A stretch of 64,000 nt of DNA, from NCBI GenBank assembly GCA_016711325.1, contig JADJTH010000008.1, forward strand, positions 806,001-870,000, given 5' to 3'. This stretch comes from Nigerium sp. (lineage in GTDB: Bacteria; Actinomycetota; Actinomycetes; Propionibacteriales; Propionibacteriaceae). The notes under the pieces are model-generated. The model saw only the letters and a list, made by a program, of their open reading frames with translations, did not search any database and was not told the origin of the DNA. Positions 11,380-21,313 of this stretch are shown one piece after another (the first letter of the stretch is position 1; each line of letters opens with the position of its first letter). The translations under genes were made by a program, and so were the position numbers.

Positions 11380-12273
11380 TCAGAACAGTGCGGTCATCAG
11401 GGCGCGACGGGCCTTCAGCACCGCGGGATCGGTCGGGCCGACGGTCTCGAACAGTTCCAGCAGCCGGACGCGAACCGCCTCGCGAGACGGCCCCGCCGTG
11501 ATCCGGATGAGGTCGATCAGGCGCGCGAAGGCCGCGTCGACGTTGCCGGCGGCCAACTCGAGATCGGCCATGGCGAGGTGGGCGTCGACATCGTTCACGT
11601 CGAACGCCAGCGCGGAGTGGACGGCGTCGGGGTCGGCGGTCGTCACCCGCTGGATGAGCCGCGCCTGCGCGCGCCCTGCCGACGCCTCCGCGTCCGCCGG
11701 GTTGGCGGCCAGCAGCGAGTCGAATTCCGCGATCGCGGCCTCGAAGTCGCCACGCTCGAGGGCGGCGTCCGCGGCGTCGAAGCGCGGATCGGGGCCGTCG
11801 GCGGCCGCGGCGTCCGGGACCACCGGCTGCGCCCGTCCCGCGAGCCCCTGCTGGTGCGCGAGCGCGACGAGCTGGTCGAGGACCGCCTTGACCTGCGCCT
11901 TCTCGGCGGTCCCCTGGAACAGCGGAGCGAGCTGGCCACCGATGATGCCCACGACCATCGGCACGGCCTGCACCTGAAGCGCCTGCGCGATGGCCGGCGC
12001 CTCGTCGACGTTCACCCGCACGAGCAGCCAACTGCCGGCGGCTGTGGTGGCGAGGTCCTTCAGGTCGGCGGACAGTTGAGCGCCGCTCGGCGCCCGAGGC
12101 GACCAGAACTCGACCACCACCGGGTGCTGCATGGAGGCCCCCAGGTACGACTCGAAACTGCGGTCGTCGGCTTCGACCCACCACACGGCGCCGGCGGGTG
12201 CGGGGGGTGCGGGCTTGAGCGCGGACAGGTCGATGGCTCCACCATGGAACGGCACAGAGGTCATGGCGTCCAT
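11380..12273 (-). CDS. Thioredoxin-fold TPR co-chaperone-like protein without CXXC
   Basis: 297 residues: an N-terminal thioredoxin fold (about residues 25-130, with PVVVEFWSPRAPSGAQL and the cis-proline segment QAVPMVVGI), then a helical TPR-like half (FDAADAALERGDFEAAIAEFDSLLAANP). The arrangement is that of CnoX/YbbN-type proteins, which hold unfolding proteins. The usual WCGPC active site is replaced by RAPSG, so both redox cysteines are gone and oxidoreductase activity is unlikely. I chose ATG 12273 because GGAGGG precedes it at good spacing; ATG 12264 is an alternative. It is transcribed divergently from pgm. Confidence 0.8.
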   Translation of the reverse strand: MDAMTSVPFHGGAIDLSALKPAPPAPAGAVWWVEADDRSFESYLGASMQHPVVVEFWSPRAPSGAQLSADLKDLATTAAGSWLLVRVNVDEAPAIAQALQVQAVPMVVGIIGGQLAPLFQGTAEKAQVKAVLDQLVALAHQQGLAGRAQPVVPDAAAADGPDPRFDAADAALERGDFEAAIAEFDSLLAANPADAEASAGRAQARLIQRVTTADPDAVHSALAFDVNDVDAHLAMADLELAAGNVDAAFARLIDLIRITAGPSREAVRVRLLELFETVGPTDPAVLKARRALMTALF

Positions 12274-12390
12274 TGTTCCACCCTCCGCGCGAGGCGCGAT
12301 CGTCCTCGCGCGTGCGGCAAGACGGCCAAATGGGGCCGGAGACGAAACAGCGGGGTGCGGTCGGACCCGCCAGCGGGCAAGATGGGCAGC

Positions 12391-14019
<1,629 letters not shown>

Positions 14020-14038
14020 CCCTCCCCCGCCCGACCAA

Positions 14039-14071
14039 CGACCCGTGGCCCCGTCAGGGGCCACGGGTCGG
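14039..14071 (+). terminator. Terminator after pgm
   Basis: CGACCCGTGGCCCC, loop GTCA, then the complement GGGGCCACGGGTCG. A near-perfect 14 bp stem begins about 20 bp after the pgm stop. No long T tract follows, as is common in high-GC actinobacteria. Confidence 0.75.
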
Positions 14072-14237
14072 CCTGCGTCACGCAGGATGGCCCTCCACGG
14101 ACCGGACCACCAACCCGCGGACACCACCCGCAGCCCGAGGCGTCGGCATCGGCTCGTCGGGCCGCACCCCGGTTCGCGGGGCGGTCATTTCGCTCCGAAG
14201 GTGGGCGCTTGGCGTCGAGGCGTGCCAGGGTGGAGGT

Positions 14238-14690
14238 ATGGAGAATTCTGATCTTTTCGTGTGCATTGACCATGTCGGCTACGCCGTCCCCGACCTCGAC
14301 GAGGCCATCAAGCTTCACACCGAGGTGTTCGGCTGGCGCGTACTGCACCGCGAGACCAACGAGGAACAGGGCGTCGAAGAGGCCATGCTCGGCACCGGCG
14401 ACCAGCACTCCGAGAACGCGCAGATCCAGTTGCTCGCCCCGCTGAGCCCGGCGTCGACGATCGCCAAGTGGCTCGAGCGCAACGGCGGACGCGGAGGCGT
14501 CCAGCAGGTGGCCTACCGCGTCAACGACATCGACGCCGTCTCCGCCACCCTGCGCGAGCGCGGCGTGACCCTGCTGTACGCGGAGCCCAAGATCGGCACC
14601 GGCGGCTCGCGGATCCAGTTCGCGCACCCGAAGAGCACCGGCGGCATCCTGCTCGAGATCGTCGAGCCCGCGGAGGGCTCCGCCCACTAG
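14238..14690 (+). CDS. mce: Methylmalonyl-CoA epimerase
   Basis: Interconverts (2S)- and (2R)-methylmalonyl-CoA, a step between propionyl-CoA and succinyl-CoA. The 150-residue protein has the paired vicinal-oxygen-chelate fold: IDHVGYAVPDLDEA with the metal-binding His, AQIQLLAP, VQQVAYRVNDIDA, and the metal-binding Glu in GGILLEIVEP. Length is typical. The ATG at 14238 has AGGG about 7 nt upstream. With the PduO-type adenosyltransferase at 19753 it indicates B12-dependent methylmalonyl-CoA metabolism; the mutase itself is not in the window. The 170 bp between the pgm terminator and this gene shows no other feature. Confidence 0.88.
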   Translation: MENSDLFVCIDHVGYAVPDLDEAIKLHTEVFGWRVLHRETNEEQGVEEAMLGTGDQHSENAQIQLLAPLSPASTIAKWLERNGGRGGVQQVAYRVNDIDAVSATLRERGVTLLYAEPKIGTGGSRIQFAHPKSTGGILLEIVEPAEGSAH

Positions 14691-14700
14691 CACGCGCTCA

Positions 14701-14745
14701 GGCGGACAGGCCTTCGGAGTTCGCTCGCGGGGGCCTGTCGCCGCC
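14701..14745 (+). terminator. Probable terminator after methylmalonyl-CoA epimerase
   Basis: ACAGGCC pairs with GGCCTGT, extended by GGCGG with CCGCC across a 2 nt bulge, enclosing a loop of about 19 nt. It starts 10 bp after the epimerase stop. Confidence 0.45.
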
Positions 14746-14814
14746 TCGTTGCCGCCCTTCACGGGGTAGCATCGAGGCGTCGGCCCCCCGGCACTGGTGT
14801 GGAGAGGATTTGCG

Positions 14815-15924
14815 GTGACAGAGAACGACGCGCACGGTCTGGATTTGTTCGACGAGACGGCCAGCGCCGTCCGTGGGTTCCCCAACGCGATGCTCGGCTA
14901 CGACAAGAAAGCTGTCGACGACTACATCCGCGACGTCGAACGTCAGCTCTCCCTGGCCAAACACCAGCTGCGTTCGGTTCAGCGCGAGCTGACCGCCGCC
15001 AACCTGCGCGTCGACGACACCGACTTCAGCAAGCTGGGCGCGCACACCGCCAACCTGATCAAGGTGGCAGAGGCCCAGGCGGGCGAGATGATCCAGAGCG
15101 CCCAGGGCCGCGCCGAGGCGATGCTGGCCGAGGCGCGCGCCGAGGCCGACCGCACCAGGGCGGACGCCGCACAGACCGCCGAGTCGGCGCGTCAGGAGGG
15201 TCTGGCCTCGATCAAGGGGCTACGCGCCCAGCTCGAGACGCAGACGAGCCGCGAACTCGCGGCGGCCCGCACCGAAGCCGAAGGACTGCGCCGGTCCGCG
15301 GACGAGCACGCGGCCATCATCATCACCGAGGCCGAACGGCGAGCCGCGTCGCTCACGGACGCCGCCCGGCGTGAGGCGGAGGCCCGGCGCGGGGCCGCCG
15401 AGTCGGAGATCAGCTCTCTGCGCGCCACCGCCGCGTCCGAGCGCGAGGAGCGGTTGCGTCTCCTGCACGAGGAACAGGCGGCCCTGTCCGAGCAGCTCAC
15501 CGCATCGGCCGCCGAAGCGCGTGAGCAGTCCGACGCGGTGCAGGCCGCTCTGTTCGAGGCGTCCGAGAACCTCCGCACACGCCAGCAGGCGGCCTACGAC
15601 GAGGCCGAAGACATCAAGGCGTCCGCCATCTCCGAGGCCGGCGAGATCGTGGCCTCGGCCCGCGCGAAGGCCGAGGTGATTCTCGCTCAGGCCGACCACG
15701 AACTGGCCGGACGCAACGAGAAGCTCAAGCGCGAGCAGCGCCACCTGCGCCAGCGCAAGAACGCGCTGCTGAGCCAGCTCGCCCAGCTGTCGAGCCTGGC
15801 CACGCAGACCGCCGACCAGTTCCCCGAAGAGGAGGCCACGGGGCCTCTCGCGGGCTGGGACGATGCGCTGCTCACGACCCTCACCGATCCCTACGCCGAC
15901 GGTGAGGAACGGAACGACTCGTGA
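14815..15924 (+). CDS. DivIVA-like coiled-coil protein
   Basis: 369-residue protein with a short N-terminal segment like the DivIVA membrane-binding domain (RGFPNAMLGYDKKAVDDYIRDVERQL). A very long Ala/Glu/Arg-rich coiled coil covers almost the rest, with repeated patterns such as AEAMLAEARAEADRTRADAA. By analogy with actinobacterial DivIVA/Wag31-type scaffolds it may sit at the membrane or pole and organise envelope growth, but this is inferred from shape only. The GTG at 14815 has GGAGAGG at 14801-14807 as ribosome-binding site. A TAGCAT box at 14767-14772 may be its promoter. It overlaps the AI-2E-type gene by 4 bp (GTGA). Confidence 0.7.
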   Translation: MTENDAHGLDLFDETASAVRGFPNAMLGYDKKAVDDYIRDVERQLSLAKHQLRSVQRELTAANLRVDDTDFSKLGAHTANLIKVAEAQAGEMIQSAQGRAEAMLAEARAEADRTRADAAQTAESARQEGLASIKGLRAQLETQTSRELAAARTEAEGLRRSADEHAAIIITEAERRAASLTDAARREAEARRGAAESEISSLRATAASEREERLRLLHEEQAALSEQLTASAAEAREQSDAVQAALFEASENLRTRQQAAYDEAEDIKASAISEAGEIVASARAKAEVILAQADHELAGRNEKLKREQRHLRQRKNALLSQLAQLSSLATQTADQFPEEEATGPLAGWDDALLTTLTDPYADGEERNDS

Positions 15925-17198
15925 GCGGTGATGCCTCGTTGCACGCCGGCAGCGGGGCGCCGCGCGATCCTGTCGCCGGGCAATCACCGATCCCGCCCGA
16001 GGCCGCCCGTCTTCCTCAGCAGGGCGAGACGCCGGCCTCGGCCGCCACGCCGTCGCCTGCTGCCGCGACCGAGCCTCGGCGCTGGTGGCGCAAACTGCGC
16101 CGATCCTCTCAGCTCACCCCGGCCGATCCCGAGTTGCCCCGCATCGACGACGCCCCTGGCCCGACCAGCCTGCTCTACCGTTCGCCGTTCCAGATCGGCT
16201 TCCTGGTCACCGTCGGTGGCCTGGTGGCGTTCGGTCTCCTGGCCGCCCTCGCGGCGTTGCAGAGCGTGCTGGTGCTGGGCCTGCTGTCGCTGTATCTCGC
16301 GCTGGGTCTCAGCCCGTTGGTCGACACGCTGCACCGGCGCGGCCTGAGCCGTGGCCTCGCGGTTGCCGTCGTGGCGTTGGGCCTGCTCCTGCTCATCGCC
16401 CTCGGGGCCTGGGCCGTTCTGCCTGTCCTTACCGAGCAGGTCAACATCCTGGTGCAGAACACGGCCACCTACCTGCAGAGCCTGCGGGAGAACCCTCAGG
16501 TCGCCGACCTCGACGGTCAGCTCGACCTGCTCAACCGCATCTCGGGCGTGATGACCTCGGGCGCATGGATCGAGGGCATGTTCGGCGGAATTCTGGGCGC
16601 CTCGGTCGCCATCGCCAACATCCTGTTCAGTTTCATCGTGACCCTGGTGCTGACGCTGTGGTTCCTGGCCTCGCTGCCCTCGATCAAGGAGACGATTTAC
16701 CAGTTGGCGCCTGCCTCGCGGCGCCCTCGGGCGAAATACCTGGCCAACGAGATGTTCCGCCGCATCGGCGGGTACATGTCGGGCCTGTTTCTCGTCGTGG
16801 TGCTCGCCAGCAGCGCGGCGTTCCTGTTCCTGAACATCGTCGGGCTGGGCTCCTACTCGCTGGCGCTGAGCGTCGTCGTGGCCATCTTCGCGTTCATCCC
16901 GATCGTCGGCCCCACCTTGTCGATGCTGATCGTGTCGCTGGTGGCCTTCTCGAACGACACCACGGTCGGCATCGTCACGCTGATCTTCTTCATCGTCTAC
17001 CAGCAGGTCGACGCCTACGTCGTTCAGCCCCGCATCTTCCAGCGCTCGGTGAACGTGCCGGGGCCGCTCATCGTCCTGGCCGCGATCTCGGGCGGCGTCC
17101 TGTTCGGGATCGCCGGTGCACTGCTCGCCATCCCGACCGTCGCCTCGTTGCTGCTGCTCTACCGCGAGGTCGTGGTGCCGGCGCTCGACCGATCCTGA
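15921..17198 (+). CDS. AI-2E family transporter (PerM/YdiK-type membrane protein)
   Basis: 425-residue polytopic membrane protein. After a Pro/Ala-rich cytoplasmic N-terminus of about 75 residues comes a first helix pair (IGFLVTVGGLVAFGLLAAL and following). A characteristic soluble loop then carries NPQVADLDGQLDLLNRI, followed by paired helices with the family segment FAFIPIVGPTLSMLIV and the C-terminal GGVLFGIAGALLAIP. The substrate is unknown; family members are annotated as AI-2 exporters or ion exchangers on thin evidence. Its GTG start overlaps the stop of the DivIVA-like gene, suggesting a two-gene unit. Confidence 0.85.
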   Translation: MSGDASLHAGSGAPRDPVAGQSPIPPEAARLPQQGETPASAATPSPAAATEPRRWWRKLRRSSQLTPADPELPRIDDAPGPTSLLYRSPFQIGFLVTVGGLVAFGLLAALAALQSVLVLGLLSLYLALGLSPLVDTLHRRGLSRGLAVAVVALGLLLLIALGAWAVLPVLTEQVNILVQNTATYLQSLRENPQVADLDGQLDLLNRISGVMTSGAWIEGMFGGILGASVAIANILFSFIVTLVLTLWFLASLPSIKETIYQLAPASRRPRAKYLANEMFRRIGGYMSGLFLVVVLASSAAFLFLNIVGLGSYSLALSVVVAIFAFIPIVGPTLSMLIVSLVAFSNDTTVGIVTLIFFIVYQQVDAYVVQPRIFQRSVNVPGPLIVLAAISGGVLFGIAGALLAIPTVASLLLLYREVVVPALDRS

Positions 17199-17276
17199 AC
17201 CCGATCGACCGGCGCGCACTCACCCCGGCTCCGCCACCCGGTCCTATGCACCCCGGCGGCCTCGCCCCCCGGCGTG

Positions 17277-17972
17277 TCAGAACAGGCGGTCCTCGGCGTT
17301 GTCGAGCCCACGCAGGGCGTCGTAGTCGACCGTGATGCAGGCGATTCCGCGCGAAGTCGCCAGCACGCGGGCCTGCGGCTTGATCTGCTGGGCCGCGAAC
17401 ACCCCGCTCACCGGACGCAGGTGCGGGTCGGCGTTCATGAGCTCCAGGTAGCGGGTCAGCTGTTCCACACCGTCGATCTCCCCGCGCCGTTTCACCTCGA
17501 CCGCGACATACGCGCCCGCCGCGTCCCGGAACAGGATGTCGACCGGCCCGATGGCCGTCATGTGCTCGCGGCGCACCAGCGTCCAGCCTGCGCCGAAGGC
17601 CCCCGGATTGTCGGCCAGCAGCACCTGCAGGTGCGCCTCCACGCCGTCCTTCACCAGGCCAGGGTCCACCCCCAGTTCGTGCGACGAGTCGTGCCACACC
17701 TCGGCGACCGAGATCTGCAGCGTGTCGCCGTCCTTGTTGGCGACCGTCCAGACCTGGTCCAGCCCCGCCTCGTCGGGCATGGCCGGGTCGGCCTGGCGCA
17801 TGACGAGGGTGCACGGCGGATTCATCCAGTTCAGCGGCTTGTAGGCGCGGTCGTCGGCGTGGATCGAGATCGATCCGTCGGCCTTGAGCATGAGCAGCCG
17901 GGGGGCCATGGGCAGGTGCGCCGACAAGCGGCCGGCGTAGTCGACCTGGCAGCGGGCAATCAGGAGACGCAC
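17277..17972 (-). CDS. nucS: Mismatch-specific endonuclease NucS
   Basis: NucS/EndoMS replaces MutS-MutL in most actinobacteria and makes double-strand cuts at mismatches. The 231-residue protein starts MRLLIARCQVDYAGRLSAHLP, with the N-terminal dimer/DNA-binding domain containing NPPCTLV. The C-terminal RecB-like nuclease carries GPVDILFRD and VAVEVKRRGEIDGVEQLTRY (the D...E-x-K catalytic set). The extreme C-terminus DRLF resembles a beta-clamp-binding tail. It starts with GTG at 17972, 7 nt after a TAGGGT box, so the message is probably leaderless. It diverges from the small gene at 18001. Confidence 0.93.
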   Translation of the reverse strand: MRLLIARCQVDYAGRLSAHLPMAPRLLMLKADGSISIHADDRAYKPLNWMNPPCTLVMRQADPAMPDEAGLDQVWTVANKDGDTLQISVAEVWHDSSHELGVDPGLVKDGVEAHLQVLLADNPGAFGAGWTLVRREHMTAIGPVDILFRDAAGAYVAVEVKRRGEIDGVEQLTRYLELMNADPHLRPVSGVFAAQQIKPQARVLATSRGIACITVDYDALRGLDNAEDRLF

Positions 17973-17979
17973 CTGGGGA

Positions 17980-17994
17980 ACCCTACCGTAGGAT
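17980..17994. promoter_or_regulatory. Back-to-back leaderless -10 boxes for nucS and the 18001 gene
   Basis: On the minus strand TAGGGT (17980-17985) lies 7 nt before the nucS GTG. On the plus strand TAGGAT (17989-17994) lies 6 nt before the GTG at 18001. The boxes are separated by 3 bp and the start codons by 28 bp. RNA polymerase cannot easily use both at once, so the two promoters may interfere. Confidence 0.5.
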
Positions 17995-18000
17995 CGTGGG

Positions 18001-18273
18001 GTGGCCCGTCGTCCCAGTAAGCACCTCCGCCAGCCTCGCCCGCTACCCGACTCCCTCGGGCAGGCGCAGAGCAAGGTCGACGGCACCTGGGTCGTCCAGG
18101 CGCTGTCCGCGGGGCGCACGGACAAAGAGTACCTGTGCCCCGGGTGCAACCAGCGCATCGCGGCCGGCTCGCCCCAGATCGTCGCGTGGCCGCGCACCGC
18201 CCACGTCGGCTCGTCCTCCCCCGTCGCGGAGCGCCGCCACTGGCACACCCCCTGCTGGAACCGGAGGCGATGA
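18001..18273 (+). CDS. Small zinc-ribbon-like actinobacterial protein of unknown function
   Basis: 90-residue protein conserved in shape among actinobacteria, where it is often labelled ATP/GTP-binding without visible reason. It has a basic N-terminus (ARRPSKHLRQPRPLP), then a possible zinc site: CPGC in YLCPGCNQRI, and a later H-x-H-x3-C in HWHTPCW. The GTG start at 18001 sits 6 nt after TAGGAT. It overlaps the hydrolase start by 4 bp (ATGA) and diverges from nucS. No enzymatic motif is visible. Confidence 0.65.
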   Translation: MARRPSKHLRQPRPLPDSLGQAQSKVDGTWVVQALSAGRTDKEYLCPGCNQRIAAGSPQIVAWPRTAHVGSSSPVAERRHWHTPCWNRRR

Positions 18274-19079
18274 CCGTGGCGCTGCATGTCACCCGTGTCG
18301 GCACCGGGACGCCACGGGTGGCCTACCTCCACGGCCTGCTCGGTCAGGGCAAGAATCTCGCCACCATCGCCAAGGCTGTGGCCGGGGCCGAGCCCGGCCT
18401 GCTCTACGACCTGCCCAACCACGGACGCAGCCCCTGGACCGACGCCTTCGGCTACGCGGCATGGGCGGACGCCGTCGCCGCCGACCTGCGCGACCGTCTG
18501 GACCCGGCCGTACCCATCAGCGTGTTCGGGCACTCCATGGGCGGCAAGACGGCCATGGCGCTGGCCCTGCGCCACCCGTCCCTGGTCCGCGGCCTCGTCG
18601 TCGCCGACATCGCCCCCGACGATTCCAGTCACGGCTACGGCTTTCGCCGCCTGCTTCGCGCCCTGCGCGAGATCGCGCTGGACGAGATCCAGACGCGAGC
18701 GGACGCCGATGCCGCGCTGGCGGCGTCCGTGCGGGAGCCGGGGGTGCGCGCTTTCCTGCTCCAGAATCTGCATCGGGTGCCCGGGGGAGGCTGGCGATGG
18801 CTGCCCAACCTCGCGTTGCTCGAGGAGTCGCTGCCGCAGATCAGCGGCTGGCCCGCGGGCATCCACGGCCCGTTCACGCGGCCCGTGCTGTGGATGCGCG
18901 GCGGTGACTCCGGCTACGTGACCGACGAGCACGCACCCGCGATGCGGGCCCTGTTCCCGCACGCCCGTCTGGTCACGATCAAGCACGCCGGTCACTGGCT
19001 GCACGCCGACCAGCCGGACGCCGTCGCCGGCGCCCTGGCGGTCTACCTCGCCGCCCTGCGCCCCCAGCTCAACCAGTGA
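18270..19079 (+). CDS. Alpha/beta-fold hydrolase
   Basis: 269-residue alpha/beta hydrolase. The oxyanion region YLHGLLGQGKN is followed by DLPNHGRSPW and the nucleophile elbow GHSMGG with the catalytic Ser. A likely acid is in WMRGGDSGYV and the catalytic His in KHAGHWLHADQP. The set resembles YbfF-type esterases, but the substrate cannot be deduced. The ATG at 18270 overlaps the upstream stop, so it is co-expressed with the 18001 gene. The last 11 bp overlap the convergent cyclophilin gene. Confidence 0.8.
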   Translation: MTVALHVTRVGTGTPRVAYLHGLLGQGKNLATIAKAVAGAEPGLLYDLPNHGRSPWTDAFGYAAWADAVAADLRDRLDPAVPISVFGHSMGGKTAMALALRHPSLVRGLVVADIAPDDSSHGYGFRRLLRALREIALDEIQTRADADAALAASVREPGVRAFLLQNLHRVPGGGWRWLPNLALLEESLPQISGWPAGIHGPFTRPVLWMRGGDSGYVTDEHAPAMRALFPHARLVTIKHAGHWLHADQPDAVAGALAVYLAALRPQLNQ

Positions 19080-19728
19080 CGACCGACCGAATCACCGTCG
19101 GCACGTTCGGACGACCCACCGCGTTACTCTCGCTCGAGTCGTGGCCCTGCTCGGCCCGCTGCGCGATCGTCTCGATGCCCTCGGCGTCCATCCGCCCGAA
19201 CACCGTGTAGCGCGGCGGCAGCGGAGTGTCGGCGTAGACGAGGAAGAACTGGCTGCCGTTGGTGTCGCGGCCGGAGTTCGCCATCGCGATCACGCCGGCG
19301 GTGTAGTCCTTGGTCTGCGCCAGTTCGTCGTTGAACGCGTAGCCCGGCCCGCCTCGCCCGGTGCCCGTCGGATCGCCGCACTGCAGCATGAACATGCCCT
19401 CGGTGGCGAGCCGGTGGCACTCGCTGCCGTTGAAGTAGCCCTGCTGGGCCAGGCTTTCGAACGAGTTGACCGTACAAGGCGCTGCGGCGCGGTCGAGCTC
19501 CACGTTCACCTGCGCGTCGCCGAAGTCGATCGTCATGGTCACGGTGCCGGTCGCCGGCACACCGGTGACCGGCGGTGGATCAACCGGCTTCGAGGCCGGG
19601 GTCGACGTGCGGTAGTCGCAGCGCACCGTTCCGTCGGCGCTGACGCCGGCACTCGGGCTGACGGCACACCCGGCGACCGCCAGGCCGAGGACGGCCGGGA
19701 TTACGGCCATGCGGGAGAGTCTCACCAC
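19069..19728 (-). CDS. Cyclophilin-type peptidyl-prolyl isomerase, lipoprotein
   Basis: Catalyses cis-trans isomerisation of prolyl bonds, here probably outside the membrane. The 219-residue protein has a lipoprotein signal ending in LAVAGC (lipidated Cys about residue 21), a Pro/Thr-rich linker, then the cyclophilin domain: APCTVNSFESLAQQGYFNGSECHR, GDPTGTGRGGPGYAFNDE, IAMANSGRDTNGSQFFLVY and YTVFGRM. The FMLQCGDP segment stands where FMIQGGDP is usual, a family variant. The start is a GTG at 19728. It diverges from pduO. Confidence 0.87.
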   Translation of the reverse strand: MVRLSRMAVIPAVLGLAVAGCAVSPSAGVSADGTVRCDYRTSTPASKPVDPPPVTGVPATGTVTMTIDFGDAQVNVELDRAAAPCTVNSFESLAQQGYFNGSECHRLATEGMFMLQCGDPTGTGRGGPGYAFNDELAQTKDYTAGVIAMANSGRDTNGSQFFLVYADTPLPPRYTVFGRMDAEGIETIAQRAEQGHDSSESNAVGRPNVPTVIRSVVTG

Positions 19729-19740
19729 CCCAACGTCACA

Positions 19741-19746
19741 TAAGGT
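19741..19746 (+). promoter_or_regulatory. Putative leaderless -10 box for the cobalamin adenosyltransferase
   Basis: TAAGGT is followed by 6 nt and the ATG of the adenosyltransferase, with no room for a Shine-Dalgarno sequence. Confidence 0.4.
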
Positions 19747-19752
19747 CGGGCC

Positions 19753-20412
19753 ATGGTCAATTTGACGCGGATCTACACCCGTACCGGCGATGCAGGTTCC
19801 ACCCGGCTGTCCGACATGTCGCCGGCGCGCAAGACCGATGTGCGCGTTGCGGCGTACGGCGATGTCGACGAAGCGAACGCCGTCATCGGCCTCGCCGTCA
19901 CCGTCGGCGGGCTTCCGGACGCCGTCGTCGCGGCGCTACGCGAGGTACAGAACGAGCTGTTCGACGTCGGCGCCGATCTGTCGAACCCGGTGACGGCCGA
20001 CCCCGCCTGGGAGCCGCTGCGCATCACCCAGCCGAGCATCGACCGGCTGGAGGCGTGGTGCGACGAGTTCGGCGAGCCGCTCGGCGACCTGGTGAGCTTC
20101 ATCCTTCCCGGTGGGACGCCGGGCGGCGCCTACCTGCACCAGGCGCGCACGGTGGTGCGGCGGGCCGAGCGGGCCGCCTGGGCCGCCGCTGAGGCGTACG
20201 GTTTCGAGACGGGCACGGCCGACGAGCCAGGAGGCGTGAACAAGCTCGCCATCACCTACCTCAACCGGCTCAGCGATCTGTTGTTCGTGCTCGGCCGGGT
20301 CGCCAACCTCGACGTCGGCGACGTGCTGTGGGTGCCGGGCAAGGATCGCGAACCCGTCGGCGCCCGCGCGCAACGCCAGCGCGCGAAGATCGAACTCGCC
20401 CAACAGGGCTGA
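19753..20412 (+). CDS. PduO-type cob(I)alamin adenosyltransferase
   Basis: Converts cob(I)alamin and ATP to adenosylcobalamin, the cofactor of methylmalonyl-CoA mutase. The 219-residue protein has the N-terminal ATP-binding segment YTRTGDAGSTRLSD, the helical-bundle residues VQNELFDVGADL, FILPGGTPGGAYLHQART followed by VRRAERA, and the C-terminal YLNRLSDLLFVLGR. These are all standard for the PduO/MMAB family. It probably supports the propionate pathway together with the epimerase at 14238. ATG at 19753, likely leaderless. Confidence 0.9.
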   Translation: MVNLTRIYTRTGDAGSTRLSDMSPARKTDVRVAAYGDVDEANAVIGLAVTVGGLPDAVVAALREVQNELFDVGADLSNPVTADPAWEPLRITQPSIDRLEAWCDEFGEPLGDLVSFILPGGTPGGAYLHQARTVVRRAERAAWAAAEAYGFETGTADEPGGVNKLAITYLNRLSDLLFVLGRVANLDVGDVLWVPGKDREPVGARAQRQRAKIELAQQG

Positions 20413-20435
20413 CGCGTCCGTCGGCGACGGGCGGG

Positions 20436-20876
20436 TCAGCCGGCCGTCCGGCCGCCCGGCCGGCCCGCCTCGGTCCAACTGCTGAACGCGGTGAGGTCGG
20501 GACGGGACATCGCCACCAACACGCCCTCGAACGGCTCACCGAGTTCGGCGACGACGTGGTCGCGGGGGAGATCGTCGGTCTCCCCCGGCAGTGGCGATCG
20601 CACCTTCACCACATGCGTCCGCGCGCGCGGAAAGGAATGGCGCGGACGCACCGACAGGCCGAAGGCACGGAACCATTCGAAGTCGTCGTCGCGGAAGCGC
20701 GCGATCCCGAGCGTCCACACCGAGCTGCCGGGACGCCGCAGCGAACACTGCAGAACGCGGCCGTGACCGGCCAGCCATCGTCCGCGCAGCACCAACCACA
20801 CGAGAGGGGTGAGCAACCCGACCAGGCCTACCAGGACCACGATCGCGGTCCAGCTCCACCAGTCGGGCATACTCAC
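20436..20876 (-). CDS. DUF2550 membrane-anchored protein
   Basis: 146-residue protein with one N-terminal membrane helix (TAIVVLVGLVGLLTPLVWLVL), then a small soluble domain (SSVWTLGIARFRDDDFEWFRAFGLSVRP). It matches in size and place the actinobacterial DUF2550 protein that always follows atpC (mycobacterial Rv1312). The function is unknown; the fixed position suggests a link to the ATP synthase or the adjacent cell envelope. The GTG start at 20876 lies 12 bp after atpC; ATG 20870 is an alternative. Confidence 0.8.
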   Translation of the reverse strand: MSMPDWWSWTAIVVLVGLVGLLTPLVWLVLRGRWLAGHGRVLQCSLRRPGSSVWTLGIARFRDDDFEWFRAFGLSVRPRHSFPRARTHVVKVRSPLPGETDDLPRDHVVAELGEPFEGVLVAMSRPDLTAFSSWTEAGRPGGRTAG

Positions 20877-20888
20877 CCCGTCGTTACG

Positions 20889-21311
20889 TCAGTGCTGCTC
20901 GGCCGCCCGCTGCGCCGCGCGAAGTTGAGCACGAGCACGATAGTAGTGGTGCTTCGTGTCAACACTGACATCGCCCGCGTCGAGCGCCTTCTGGGCCGCG
21001 TGATACTCGCGTTCGGCCTCCGCGAGCTTGATCTCCTGCGCCATGCGGCCGTGGGAGGTCAGCACCGAGACCCGGTTCTCGTCCACGGCCAGGAAGCCGC
21101 CGTCGATCGCGATGATCTCGCGGACGCCACCGTCCGCCCGCAGCACCTCGACCGCACACGGCACCAGCGTCGCCAGGATCGGCTCGTGGTGGCTGAGGAT
21201 GCCGATGTCGCCGTCGGGCGTGCGCGCGAGGAAGGACTCCGCGTCGCCTTCCCAGACGAGGCCGTCGGCGGCGACGACCTCGACCCGCAGCGGAGAGGAG
21301 TCGAACGCCAT
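20889..21311 (-). CDS. atpC: ATP synthase epsilon subunit
   Basis: F1 central-stalk subunit that couples rotation and inhibits ATP hydrolysis. The 140-residue protein has the N-terminal beta sandwich (LRVEVVAADGLVWEGDAESFLARTPDGDIGILSHHEPILA) and the C-terminal helical region (EIKLAEAEREYHAAQKAL). The ATG at 21311 is 2 bp after the atpD stop. It ends the F1 part of the operon. Confidence 0.95.
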   Translation of the reverse strand: MAFDSSPLRVEVVAADGLVWEGDAESFLARTPDGDIGILSHHEPILATLVPCAVEVLRADGGVREIIAIDGGFLAVDENRVSVLTSHGRMAQEIKLAEAEREYHAAQKALDAGDVSVDTKHHYYRARAQLRAAQRAAEQH

Positions 21312-21313
21312 GC

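Noticed and set aside
20413..20470. GC-rich palindromic run (GCCGGCC repeats) after the adenosyltransferase gene as a terminator
   Set aside because: The stems overlap the coding end of DUF2550, and several alternative pairings are equally possible, so no specific terminator can be supported.
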